Shown: piece by piece, positions 25,696 through 33,774 of the stretch
How the letters are laid out: the number at the start of each line of letters is the position of its first letter
How positions within the stretch are numbered: the first letter of the stretch is position 1
The notes under the pieces: generated by a model
Databases searched by the model: none
Told to the model about the DNA's origin: nothing
What the model saw: the letters and a program-made list of their open reading frames with translations, nothing else
NCBI GenBank assembly: GCA_025144025.1
Contig: JALXWS010000009.1
Location: 1-64,000, forward strand
DNA: 64,000 bases
From: Corynebacterium sp. p3-SID1241
GTDB lineage: Bacteria; Actinomycetota; Actinomycetes; Mycobacteriales; Mycobacteriaceae
Reading direction: 5' to 3'
Made by a program: the position numbers and the translations under genes

Positions 25696-27084
25696 ATGAC
25701 ACTTGTGAACAATCTTGAAGGCACCGTTTCCCACACGGGCTCCACTAAGCGTCGTTTGCTAGAGCACAGTGCTCGGATTTTGGCCAAAGGTGGACGCGAG
25801 GCCTTGCAGGTTTGTACTGTTGCGGAACAAATTGATGTGCCCGTTGATGAGGCTAAATCCTACTTTGAGGATGACCGGGACCTCTACATTCAAACTAGCC
25901 GGTTCTTAGATGAACGGATTAGAGTAGCAACGTTTGAAGCACTTGATAAGTTGTCGGAAGATGCTTCGCCGATTGAGAAAATGCGCGAATCGGCCCGCGT
26001 TTACTTCAATCTCGCGATCGACACCCCAGCCTATTTTGCGGCATACAATAACTGCGAAACGGCAACGAGCTTTCCTAATTTTGAAGACGGAATTGAGCAG
26101 GCCAAGAGCTTCGATGCATTTCCACCTATTTTCCGCTGGCTCCTTGCACACATGCGGGAAGCAACTATCGCTGCGCGCGGTAGTTTTGACCACCGCCTAG
26201 TTGTCATCCAATCCTTGACATTCCTGTCTGAACTGCAGGGAATTACCCACCTCGCCACTTTCGGCATTATGCGTCACCTTTCGCCTGCGGCAAAGAAGCA
26301 GACCTTTAATGCGTGCATGGAAACATTGTTTTCTGGGCTGGAGGTCAGTCTGCGCAAAGGAGAGATTATCAGCTATGAGCCGCAAGCTCGCGTAGGGGAG
26401 CAGCCGGTATCGGTGACCACTGCGGCCAAGGATATGCCAAAGGACACGTCGGCAGATAAGCGCGCGGCCATTTTCCGCGGTGCAGCTGAGGAAATTGCTA
26501 ATAATGGTCTGCCAAGCTTGCACCTTGGCTCCGCTGCCGCACGCGCAGGCGTTTCCATCGCGGATGCCGAACAGCTTTTTGATGGTGATACTCACTTTGT
26601 CCGGTCCTTGGAAGAATCCTTGGATGAGGCAAATACGCGGGCAATCATGCGTCAAAATGCAGCCGTTCCCGAAGGCTCGCACGGGCTTACCTATATCAAG
26701 GCCACTGGTTTCGGCTACTTGGAGTTTGCGCTTGCGGATCCCGTTGGTTTTGTGGCTCTCATAGAGGTATCGAGCCGTTCGATCGTCCCAGTTTCGTTCG
26801 ATGATTCGGGGGATAGCGAACAGCCTTTTGATATGGGCAAGGCATTTAGCTTCATCATGAATTTGGTGCGGGATGCCATCTCTGAGTCCAATGGGCCGCG
26901 TTCGCCGTGGATCCTCTTTACCCAAATCGCAGCGCTCTGGGCCTCAATCCACGGGCTGTCGCAGCTAAGCACTGTAGGCGCATTGCGCTACCATTCGGCT
27001 GACTTTTATTTCGACTTAGCGTCTAGAGTCATGGACATAGTCATACAGGGGATGGTCAATGTTCTTGGACTCGAGACTACGTAG
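25696..27084 (+). CDS. tandem TetR/AcrR-like transcriptional regulator (two DNA-binding units in one chain)
   Basis: 462 aa, about twice a normal TetR protein. The first unit begins TKRRLLEHSARILAKGGREA with helix-turn-helix LQVCTVAEQIDVPVDEAKSY followed by FEDDRDLYIQ. A second unit starts near residue 252 (SADKRAAIFRGAAEEIANNG, then LHLGSAAARAGVSIADAEQL and LFDGDTHFVRSLEES). Each is followed by about 140 helical residues resembling a TetR ligand domain. It may act as a pseudo-dimer in one chain. Ligand and targets unknown. ATG 25696 and GTG 25705 are both possible starts; AGGA lies eight bases before the GTG. Confidence 0.78.
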   Translation: MTLVNNLEGTVSHTGSTKRRLLEHSARILAKGGREALQVCTVAEQIDVPVDEAKSYFEDDRDLYIQTSRFLDERIRVATFEALDKLSEDASPIEKMRESARVYFNLAIDTPAYFAAYNNCETATSFPNFEDGIEQAKSFDAFPPIFRWLLAHMREATIAARGSFDHRLVVIQSLTFLSELQGITHLATFGIMRHLSPAAKKQTFNACMETLFSGLEVSLRKGEIISYEPQARVGEQPVSVTTAAKDMPKDTSADKRAAIFRGAAEEIANNGLPSLHLGSAAARAGVSIADAEQLFDGDTHFVRSLEESLDEANTRAIMRQNAAVPEGSHGLTYIKATGFGYLEFALADPVGFVALIEVSSRSIVPVSFDDSGDSEQPFDMGKAFSFIMNLVRDAISESNGPRSPWILFTQIAALWASIHGLSQLSTVGALRYHSADFYFDLASRVMDIVIQGMVNVLGLETT

Positions 27085-27114
27085 AAGAACTTCAACGTAG
27101 GAAAAGGCGCTTTA

Positions 27115-27723
27115 CTAAATCCACCCATGGGTTTGCGCGGTGGTCGCTGCCTCATAGCGATTGCCAGCACCGGTCTTTGATATGAGGGAAGATACGATAT
27201 TGCGCACGGTGCCATTGCTAAGGTGGATTTTGTTCGCTATCAGACGAGAGTCAGCGCCATCCAAAATGAGTTGTGCTACTTCTTGTTCACGGGGGTTGAG
27301 CGGGTTATCGGGAATAAAAACTGTCTCTTGAGCGAGTGCGGGATCAATCACTTTGAGCCCCGAGTGGACCCGCCGTATAGCTTCGGCCAGTTGTTCCGGC
27401 GGGGTGTCTTTGACTACGAAACCTGCTACGCCGGACTCTAGCGCGCGTTTAACGTATCCACCGCGGCCAAACGTCGTGACAATAAGGCTGCGGCAGGCGG
27501 TTCCGACAAGTCCTGCCGCCGCGTTTAGCCCATTCTTTCCAGGCATTTCTATATCCAACAACGCCACATCGACGCAATGCTTGGCGACGAGCCCCGCAAC
27601 CTCGATGCCCGATGCACACTCAGCTACAACGGCAATGTCCGGTTCTGTCTCCAGGAGAGCTTTAAGCGCCCCGCGTACCAATGATTGATCCTCAGCAATG
27701 AGAACACGGATATTATCAGTCAT
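27115..27723 (-). CDS. NarL/LuxR-type response regulator
   Basis: 202 aa. Receiver domain with acidic pocket IAEDQSLVR, phosphoacceptor Asp57 in ALLDIEMPGKNGLNAA, Thr in SLIVTTFGRGGYVKRAL and Lys in GFVVKDTPPEQL. The C-terminal LuxR HTH is LNPREQEVAQLILDGADSRL followed by SNGTVRNIVSSLISKTGAGN. Start ATG 27723 lies within the last 8 bp of the kinase gene, a coupled arrangement; the longer frame upstream lies wholly in the kinase. Targets unknown; no transporter or desaturase gene is adjacent. Confidence 0.9.
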   Translation of the reverse strand: MTDNIRVLIAEDQSLVRGALKALLETEPDIAVVAECASGIEVAGLVAKHCVDVALLDIEMPGKNGLNAAAGLVGTACRSLIVTTFGRGGYVKRALESGVAGFVVKDTPPEQLAEAIRRVHSGLKVIDPALAQETVFIPDNPLNPREQEVAQLILDGADSRLIANKIHLSNGTVRNIVSSLISKTGAGNRYEAATTAQTHGWI

Positions 27724-28861
27724 TGTCCGGACCTCCGGCAGGTTCGAGAGGGAGAAAGGGGTCATCGCCATTCATAGTAACTAAGGCTATTGTGCAGCTA
27801 TTTCTGCGCGCGAAGAGGAGCTGACCCCCAGCATCGTTGACGCGTTGGCGAAGACCAGCAATGCCACCTTGGGAACGTGGAAGACTTTTCTCTGCATCAA
27901 ACCCGCAGCCGTCGTCTGCTACTTGCAGTTGGTGATCCGTTACGGTGACCCAACAGTGCTTGGCGCCCGAATGCCGCACCACGTTAGTGGTTAGCTCGCG
28001 CAGGGCCCAAGAAAATACGGCGTCGTAAAGCCCGGCTGCCGTCGTTGTTGAAGGCAAGTATGCAGCAATACCAGCGGTTTCGAGAGCTCTTTGGGTAGCG
28101 TGGATTTCTCCTTCAAAGGTGGGCATGCGCATGCGCGTGACCGTAGAGCGAACCTCCGCCAAACTCTTTCGGGAAAGATCGCTGACCTCCTGCAGCTCGC
28201 GCTTAGCCCGCTGCGGATCCGAATCCACTTGCCGACGCGCCAGCTCCGATTTGAGGTTGATAACGGTCAGAGAGTGCCCTAGGAGATCGTGCACATCCCG
28301 GGCTATGGCTTCACGTTGGCGAGCCAATTCAAGTTCGTGTTCTAGCTCAGTGCGGCTATCTTCGCGCTGGGAAAATGCACCTAGAAGCACGAGGAGAATG
28401 GGCCACTCGAAAAGGATGATCGAGGCCCATCCTATGTTCTCAGGTGCGAAATACCAGTAGACTGCCGCCAGCATTGCACCAGTCAGCAGGGTAAGTGTCA
28501 GAGCGCGTCGTAGCGAAAGGTTAAACCCGAGAAGCGCCGCAAGATAGGGCACGAAGGTGGTGGCCAATATTCCTAGGAAAGGAATAGAAAGCGCCGCTAT
28601 CGAGGCAAGGACGATCCAACGAAGTGCTGCACGCTGCTCCGGGCGCCATCCGCGCGGATAATAGCCTATAGAGCCGAAAGCGAAAAAGTAGAAGCCGCCG
28701 AAAGCTAGGACACAGGTGGTGGCCCCGATTTGATCTACCGTTCCGAAGCCCGGCGCGAAGTACATTGCAACAAGACTAGGAATCAGAAAAATTAACCACA
28801 CGCTGGCGAAAAGTGCGTTATTTAGGACAAAGCTGCGGCCAAGATTCCGAGGTTTAGCCAT
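27716..28861 (-). CDS. DesK/NarX-type sensor histidine kinase
   Basis: 381 aa. About five to six transmembrane helices (residues 12-160) with no large extracellular sensor, so it probably senses the membrane or an intramembrane signal. A linker helix follows (EDSRTELEHELELARQREAI). The HisKA_3 motif is IARDVHDLLGHSLTVINLK with phosphoacceptor His191. The ATPase domain has LRELTTNVVRHSGA, VADDGCGFD and GIAGLRQRVNDAGGQL. Cognate regulator overlaps its end. A long palindrome lies 14-100 bp upstream. Confidence 0.9.
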   Translation of the reverse strand: MAKPRNLGRSFVLNNALFASVWLIFLIPSLVAMYFAPGFGTVDQIGATTCVLAFGGFYFFAFGSIGYYPRGWRPEQRAALRWIVLASIAALSIPFLGILATTFVPYLAALLGFNLSLRRALTLTLLTGAMLAAVYWYFAPENIGWASIILFEWPILLVLLGAFSQREDSRTELEHELELARQREAIARDVHDLLGHSLTVINLKSELARRQVDSDPQRAKRELQEVSDLSRKSLAEVRSTVTRMRMPTFEGEIHATQRALETAGIAAYLPSTTTAAGLYDAVFSWALRELTTNVVRHSGAKHCWVTVTDHQLQVADDGCGFDAEKSLPRSQGGIAGLRQRVNDAGGQLLFARRNSCTIALVTMNGDDPFLPLEPAGGPDND

Positions 28862-28874
28862 TAACGGCGCGCCT

Positions 28875-28991
28875 TGTCGCGAGTGGCGCTAAGGGTCAAA
28901 AGGGGATGCGGAAAATCCTCCAAGATTTCGTCCGCATCCCCAAATGTCCCTTAACGCGACACGCCGCAAATCCACACGAAATGTCCCTTAA
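28875..28991. repeat. long interrupted palindrome plus 13-bp direct repeat upstream of the kinase
   Basis: Nested arms pair across the region: TGTCGCG/CGCGACA (28875-28881, 28955-28961), TAAGGG/CCCTTA (28890-28895, 28948-28953) and GGGGATGCGGA/TCCGCATCCCC (28902-28912, 28931-28941). AAATGTCCCTTAA occurs twice (28942-28954 and 28979-28991). No T-run follows the 11-bp stem. It could be a regulator-binding region or a dispersed repeat element. Confidence 0.65.
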
Positions 28992-29052
28992 GCCTAACCC
29001 TTTCCGGCGGTACTCATCTTGTTAGGTATTGCGATCTTGCTCGCAGTATGAG

Positions 29053-29080
29053 AAAAGCCGGCACCTTGTAGGTGTCGGCT
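29053..29080 (-). terminator. terminator of tRNA-Pro
   Basis: On the minus strand AGCCGACACC-TACAA-GGTGCCGGCT (29080-29056), a 10-bp stem with one G-T type mismatch, ends in TTTTC just after the tRNA 3' end. Confidence 0.75.
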
Positions 29081-29089
29081 GGAATTTTG

Positions 29090-29163
29090 TCGGGCTAACA
29101 GGATTTGAACCTGCGACCCCTACACCCCCAGTGTAGTGCGCTACCAAACTGCGCCATAGCCCG
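29090..29163 (-). tRNA. tRNA-Pro (anticodon GGG)
   Basis: Cloverleaf on the minus strand: acceptor CGGGCTA/TAGCCCG, discriminator A, D-arm GGCGCAGTTTGGTAGCGC, anticodon stem CTACA/TGTAG with loop CTGGGGG (anticodon GGG), and T-arm GCAGGTTCAAATCCTGT. CCA is not encoded. A terminator follows directly. Confidence 0.95.
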
Positions 29164-29234
29164 CCGTCGAACTGTGCGACTTGTCTAGATTACATCAGTA
29201 GGATTCTACTGTGAAATCCGGGGTGTAACCTGCG

Positions 29235-29624
29235 TTAAAACTCGCCGGTGGAGTACACCCAGGCGCCACCTAAACGGCGGAATGAGGAACGCTCCCGCTG
29301 CGAACCGACGGCTGCTCCCTTATAAAAGGCCTCAAACTCCACCACTCCCGAATTATCCAATAAACCACCGCCTTGCGTGCCGAGGATATCGAGTCGGTAA
29401 AACCTGATGGGAGAATCCGCTAAGTCGAGGGTCGCAGGGCGAGTATCGGGATCCCAGGTGCGCAGCAGGTAATCCTCGTCACCAGTAACAAAGGCGCTAA
29501 ACCGCGAGCGCATGAGCGATTCCGCGGTGGGTGCATTGGAACCGGAATGGTACTTGCCGCAGCACTCGCCGTAGGAAAGTCCGGTTCCGCACGGGCAGCG
29601 GCGCGATGGATCGTAGGCCGGCAT
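29235..29624 (-). CDS. YchJ/UPF0225-family SEC-C motif protein
   Basis: 129 aa. The N-terminal SEC-C zinc motif is CPCGTGLSYGECCGKYH (about 10-26), followed by an NTF2-like core with SLMRSRFSAFVTGDEDYLL and FEAFYKG, typical of the UPF0225/YchJ family. The function is unestablished; zinc-dependent protein interaction is likely. Its ATG overlaps the stop of the hydrolase-OsmC gene (TGATG), so the two are co-expressed. Confidence 0.87.
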   Translation of the reverse strand: MPAYDPSRRCPCGTGLSYGECCGKYHSGSNAPTAESLMRSRFSAFVTGDEDYLLRTWDPDTRPATLDLADSPIRFYRLDILGTQGGGLLDNSGVVEFEAFYKGAAVGSQRERSSFRRLGGAWVYSTGEF

Positions 29625-30775
29625 CAGTGAGCATCCACAATGGTGACGCTGCCGAGCATGCGCTCGACGTCGGTATCCTTCGCGGCAGAGCGCAGTGTGG
29701 ATTCCTCCTCCGCGGAGAGGTCGCCGGCAAGCTCGATGCGGCGTTCAAAGGCGGTGGGGCCCGTTTGAGTGACACCGACGTGGACGTCGTCAAGCGCAAG
29801 CTTTTTACCGGCCTCCTTGATGGCCTGGGTGGAGGCGGTGGCTAGCGCGGACATGACAAGGCCCTCCGCCGTAAAGCCCTTGCCCTTGCCTCCGTTCTTC
29901 TTGGTGCGATCGGCGCTGAGGTTATGGTCGTTATGGCGCACTACCACGCCGAACCTAGTGCCAGTGGCCGGTTGCGCAACGGCAGCATCGGTACCAACTT
30001 CTGCAGGCCGATAATCTGGGACGATAAACTGCTCAGCCCAAGCGCCAATGAGATCTGCGGCCCTAGCTGCGGTACCTTGTTTCGTGAGCAGATGATCGGC
30101 CTTGTCGAGAGACACCAAAGATTTAGGGTAACGGGTGAGCAAGAAGATATTTTGAGCATTATCAATGCCCACGGTTTGGTCAATGGGGGAATGCAGCACC
30201 ATCAATGGCTTGCGTAGCTTTGGCAAGTATTCCTCGGGATTAGTATCCGCCAAGTCTTCCAAGAACTTCCGGGAAATGATGAGGCCGCGGCCGCCGAGCA
30301 CGACTTCAACCTCGCCATTGGCGTCGACCTCGCCAATCTTATCCGCATAATGAAGCACGGAGTGAGCTGGGTCAAAGGGCGCACCGATGGTAGCTACCGC
30401 CTTGAGGGACTTCATAGTGGTGGCGGCCTTTAGGGTAGCGGCGCCGCCTAGGGAGTGCCCCATAAGCAATTGCGGCGCAGAATAGTTTTCCGTCAGCCAC
30501 GCGGCGGCGGCGTGGATGTCGTCGACGTTTTGGCTAAAAGTCGTATCTCCAAATTCACCGGCGGACTGTCCCAATCCCGGAAAATCGAAACGCAGGGTAG
30601 CGATGCCGAACTCGGTGAGCTGCTTCGCGGTGCGGGCAGCGCCGGGAGTATGGCGGGAGCCGGCGAAGCAATGGGCAAAAATGGCATAGGCGATCGGGGG
30701 AGAATCCGGGAAGTCGATGGTTCCGGCCATCTCGGTTCCCTGGCTCGAAGGCAGCTTTACATTGACGGATTGCAT
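29624..30775 (-). CDS. alpha/beta-hydrolase fused to OsmC-like domain
   Basis: 383 aa. Hydrolase part about 1-250: oxyanion region IFAHCFAGSRHT, nucleophile LLMGHSLGGAATLKA, Asp in LHSPIDQTVG and His in DKADHLL. OsmC-like part about 255-383 (RFGVVVRHNDHNLSADRT). Normal OsmC/Ohr proteins use two cysteines for peroxide reduction; here the first site reads SALATASTQAI and the second DVERMLGSVTIV, so both cysteines are absent. The hydrolase nucleophile is intact. Start 30775 has no RBS but a TATTCT box seven bases upstream. Divergent from secA2, as is a hydrolase gene in C. glutamicum. Confidence 0.85.
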   Translation of the reverse strand: MQSVNVKLPSSQGTEMAGTIDFPDSPPIAYAIFAHCFAGSRHTPGAARTAKQLTEFGIATLRFDFPGLGQSAGEFGDTTFSQNVDDIHAAAAWLTENYSAPQLLMGHSLGGAATLKAATTMKSLKAVATIGAPFDPAHSVLHYADKIGEVDANGEVEVVLGGRGLIISRKFLEDLADTNPEEYLPKLRKPLMVLHSPIDQTVGIDNAQNIFLLTRYPKSLVSLDKADHLLTKQGTAARAADLIGAWAEQFIVPDYRPAEVGTDAAVAQPATGTRFGVVVRHNDHNLSADRTKKNGGKGKGFTAEGLVMSALATASTQAIKEAGKKLALDDVHVGVTQTGPTAFERRIELAGDLSAEEESTLRSAAKDTDVERMLGSVTIVDAH

Positions 30776-30782
30776 GAGAACT

Positions 30783-30788
30783 AGAATA
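30783..30788 (-). promoter_or_regulatory. candidate -10 box, leaderless hydrolase-OsmC transcript
   Basis: TATTCT on the minus strand, seven bases before ATG 30775. It selects this start over the in-frame codon at 30841. Confidence 0.45.
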
Positions 30789-30862
30789 ACGGGCCTCTTA
30801 CCCGCAAGCCATACCAGGTTGACTACAGTCGGAATGAGCAATCCAATAAAGGAGGATGAGGT

Positions 30863-33154
30863 ATGGGCGCGTTTGATTGGTTCTGGAAAGCGATGGGCTC
30901 ACAAAGCGAGCGCAACGATAAGAAATCTAAGGCCATTGTGGGTTCGGCTGATGATGCAGCCCGCACTTTGAGCCAGAAGGATGACGCAACTGTAGCCCAA
31001 GCCGCACGTGATGCCGTCCAAGGCGGCGAGGTCGCGGATAAGACAAAGTTCCTCGCGGCCCTAGCGGTGGCGTGCGAGCGCACCTTGGGCATGAATCCCT
31101 TTAACGTGCAGTCGCAGGCGGTGTTGCGCCTTTTAACCGGCGATGTCATCCAAATGGCGACCGGCGAGGGTAAGACCCTAGTGGGTGCGATGGCTGCTAC
31201 CGGCTTCGCTCTTACCGGAAAGCGCGTCCATGTAGTTACCGTTAATAGCTATCTTGCAGCCCGTGACGCTGGGTGGATGCGTCCCGTGGTGGAGTTTTTT
31301 GACTTAAGCGTTGCCTCGGTGACCGAGGGAATGACTCCGGAGGAGCGCCGTGTCGCCTACGCCCAGAATATTGTTTATGCACCTGTTAATGAGCTCGGCT
31401 TTGACCTCCTGCGCGATAATCAGATCACCGACCGCTCCCAAACTGTGCAGGCTGCTGGCGATGTTGCCCTCGTCGATGAGGCTGATTCCGTGCTCGTCGA
31501 TGAGGCCCTAGTGCCCTTAGTTCTGGCTGGCAACCGGCCGGGCGAAGCCCCAACAGGGCACATCACTAATGTGGTCTCCCGACTGCGCGAGAAGCTAGAC
31601 TACTCCATCTCGGAGGACGGTCGCACCGTTCAATTGACCGAGGCCGGTGCCCGCCGTGTGGAGCAAGAATTGGGCATTGATTCGCTGTATTCCGAAGAGA
31701 ATATTGGCACCATCTTGGTGAAAGTCAACCTTGCGCTACACGCAAAGGCACTCCTTATTCGAGATATTCACTACATCGTCGTCGATGGCAAGCTGCAGCT
31801 TATCGACGCCTCCCGGGGCCGCGTAGCCGACTTGCAACGGTGGCCCGATGGCCTCCAGGCGGCAGTAGAGGCCAAGGAAGGCCTGGAGGTTTCCGAGGGT
31901 GGGCGCATCCTCGATACCATCACCCTGCAGGAATTGATGCGGCGCTATCCACTTGTGTGTGGCATGACCGGTACCGCGGTGGAGGCGACCGACCAGCTGC
32001 GGCAGTTTTACGGACTCCATGTATCCGTAATCGATCGCAATAAGCCGCTGCAGCGCTTTGATGAGCAAGACCGCATTTTTGCGACGGTGGATGATAAGTC
32101 TGCTGCCATTGTGGCGGAAATTGCCACCATCCACTCCACGGGCCAGCCGATCCTTGTTGGTACACAGGATGTTGCCGAGTCCGAAGATCTGGCAGATGCT
32201 TTGCGGGAGCGGGGCATTGAGGTCAACGTACTCAACGCCAAAAATGATGAACAGGAAGCACAGATAGTGGCCGAGGCCGGAGATATCGGCCGCGTCACGG
32301 TCTCTACTCAGATGGCCGGGCGCGGCACTGATATTAAGTTGGGCGGCGCTAACGAAGCCGACCATGATGCAGTTGCGGAACTGGGCGGTTTGGCGGTTAT
32401 TGGTACCTCTCGGCACCGCACCGCCCGTCTGGATAACCAGTTGCGTGGCCGCGCGGGCCGCCAGGGCGATCCGGGGTTGTCGCTATTTTTTGTCTCACTC
32501 GAAGATGATGTGGTCCAACAGGGTGGCGAGGGCGAAACTGTCCGTGCCCAACCGGCAGAAGACGGGCGTATCGAATCTAAACGGATTAGTGATTTTGTAG
32601 CACACTGCCAGCGAGTGACCGAGGGCCAACTACTCGAAATTCATGCCCAGACCTGGAAATATAATCAGCTCCTAGCCGATCAGCGCATCATTATTGATGA
32701 GCGCCGAGCCAAACTATTGGATACTGATCAAGCCTGGCAGGAACTATCCCAACGCGCTCCGGAGCGCACAGCAGAGCTACGGGAGGTCCCTGAGGAAGCA
32801 CGCATCAAGGCCGCGCGCGAAATCATGCTCTATCACCTGGATTTGGCGTGGGCCGACCACCTGGAGCTTATGGACGATGTGCGCGAGTCGATCCACCTGC
32901 GCGCCATCGCACGAGAGACTCCGATCGATGAGTACCACCGCATTGCGGTGAGGGAGTTTAAGGACTTGGCCCAGCGGGCCGTCGACAAGTCTGTGGAGAC
33001 TTTCCGCACAGTGCTTATCGACGCCGCTGGGGCGCACCTCGATGACGCCGACCTCGCTCGTCCGAGTGCTACATGGACCTACATGGTGTCCGATAACCCC
33101 CTAGCGGGCAAGGGAAATTCCGTGCTGAGCGGCATCGGAAACATTTTCCGGTGA
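30863..33154 (+). CDS. secA2: accessory Sec translocase ATPase SecA2
   Basis: 763 aa, shorter than housekeeping SecA. Walker A is QMATGEGKTLVGAMAATGF (about 97-115), Walker B-like VDEADSVLVDEA, then MTGTA and TQMAGRGTDIKLGG with QLRGRAGRQGDPG in the second helicase lobe. The C-terminal zinc-binding tail of SecA1 is missing. Actinobacterial SecA2 exports a small set of proteins, often lacking classical signals. It starts with an excellent RBS (AAAGGAGGATGAGGT) and precedes odhI as in C. glutamicum. Confidence 0.92.
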   Translation: MGAFDWFWKAMGSQSERNDKKSKAIVGSADDAARTLSQKDDATVAQAARDAVQGGEVADKTKFLAALAVACERTLGMNPFNVQSQAVLRLLTGDVIQMATGEGKTLVGAMAATGFALTGKRVHVVTVNSYLAARDAGWMRPVVEFFDLSVASVTEGMTPEERRVAYAQNIVYAPVNELGFDLLRDNQITDRSQTVQAAGDVALVDEADSVLVDEALVPLVLAGNRPGEAPTGHITNVVSRLREKLDYSISEDGRTVQLTEAGARRVEQELGIDSLYSEENIGTILVKVNLALHAKALLIRDIHYIVVDGKLQLIDASRGRVADLQRWPDGLQAAVEAKEGLEVSEGGRILDTITLQELMRRYPLVCGMTGTAVEATDQLRQFYGLHVSVIDRNKPLQRFDEQDRIFATVDDKSAAIVAEIATIHSTGQPILVGTQDVAESEDLADALRERGIEVNVLNAKNDEQEAQIVAEAGDIGRVTVSTQMAGRGTDIKLGGANEADHDAVAELGGLAVIGTSRHRTARLDNQLRGRAGRQGDPGLSLFFVSLEDDVVQQGGEGETVRAQPAEDGRIESKRISDFVAHCQRVTEGQLLEIHAQTWKYNQLLADQRIIIDERRAKLLDTDQAWQELSQRAPERTAELREVPEEARIKAAREIMLYHLDLAWADHLELMDDVRESIHLRAIARETPIDEYHRIAVREFKDLAQRAVDKSVETFRTVLIDAAGAHLDDADLARPSATWTYMVSDNPLAGKGNSVLSGIGNIFR

Positions 33155-33179
33155 AATAATTCCCCGCGAAGGGGCCACG

Positions 33180-33193
33180 GACTCACATGAGTC
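33180..33193. promoter_or_regulatory. 14-bp dyad upstream of odhI
   Basis: GACTCA-CA-TGAGTC lies between secA2 and odhI, upstream of AT-rich sequence (TAGTATTGTTATAAG) that should contain the odhI -10. It is either an operator or chance. Confidence 0.35.
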
Positions 33194-33239
33194 GCTAGTA
33201 TTGTTATAAGTAACTCGTAACTAATCCCCGGAGGTAACA

Positions 33240-33674
33240 ATGAGCGAGAACACCGGAACCCCGGAACCACAGGTAGAGACCACATCTGTATTCCGCGCAG
33301 ACCTGCTCAAGGAGATGGAAAACGGCGCTAACGGGGCCGATGCTGCGGCAACCGGCACCGATAACCTGGAAGAAGGCCAGGCTCTATTGGTGGTCAAGCG
33401 TGGCCCTAACGCAGGAGCCCGTTTCCTATTGGATCAGGCAACCACTACCGCCGGCCGCCACCCCGAGGCGGATATTTTCCTCGATGACGTTACGGTATCC
33501 CGCCGCCACGCAGAGTTCCGCAAGAGCGATGACGGCCAGTTTGAGGTCGTTGACGTAGGATCCCTCAACGGCACCTACGTTAACCGAGAGCCCCGTAACT
33601 CCCAGGTTCTTGAGGTGGGAGACGAGATTCAGATTGGGAAGTTCCGTCTAGTGTTCATTGCTAACCAGAACTAA
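33240..33674 (+). CDS. odhI: OdhI/GarA FHA-domain inhibitor of 2-oxoglutarate dehydrogenase
   Basis: 144 aa. N-terminal phosphorylation motif VETTSVFRADLL with Thr14 and Thr15, the positions phosphorylated by PknG and PknA/B in C. glutamicum OdhI. FHA domain about 50-140 with GRHPEADIFLDD, VSRRHAEF and GSLNGTYVN, all phosphothreonine-binding residues present. Unphosphorylated OdhI binds and inhibits OdhA, directing 2-oxoglutarate to glutamate synthesis. Start ATG follows GGAGGTAACA. Conserved order secA2-odhI-ftsR. Confidence 0.95.
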   Translation: MSENTGTPEPQVETTSVFRADLLKEMENGANGADAAATGTDNLEEGQALLVVKRGPNAGARFLLDQATTTAGRHPEADIFLDDVTVSRRHAEFRKSDDGQFEVVDVGSLNGTYVNREPRNSQVLEVGDEIQIGKFRLVFIANQN

Positions 33675-33684
33675 CTCCAATTAG

Positions 33685-33730
33685 TAGACCAGCCGCGCTT
33701 CCATAGAGGGAAGGGCGGTGTAGTCTGCTT
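33685..33730 (+). terminator. imperfect hairpin between odhI and ftsR
   Basis: Arms around TAGACCAGCCGCGCTTCC and GGGAAGGGCGGTGTAGTCTG pair with a few mismatches and end in a weak T-stretch (CTTATGG). Likely terminator or attenuator of odhI. Confidence 0.45.
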
Positions 33731-33774
33731 ATGGCACGATAAGAACGTTTGAGTACCCCTAAGAGATAGACACA

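Noticed and set aside
29090..29163. tRNA-Pro as an integration site
   Set aside because: I find no duplicated 3' tRNA end nearby and no integrase gene adjacent; flanking genes are ordinary.
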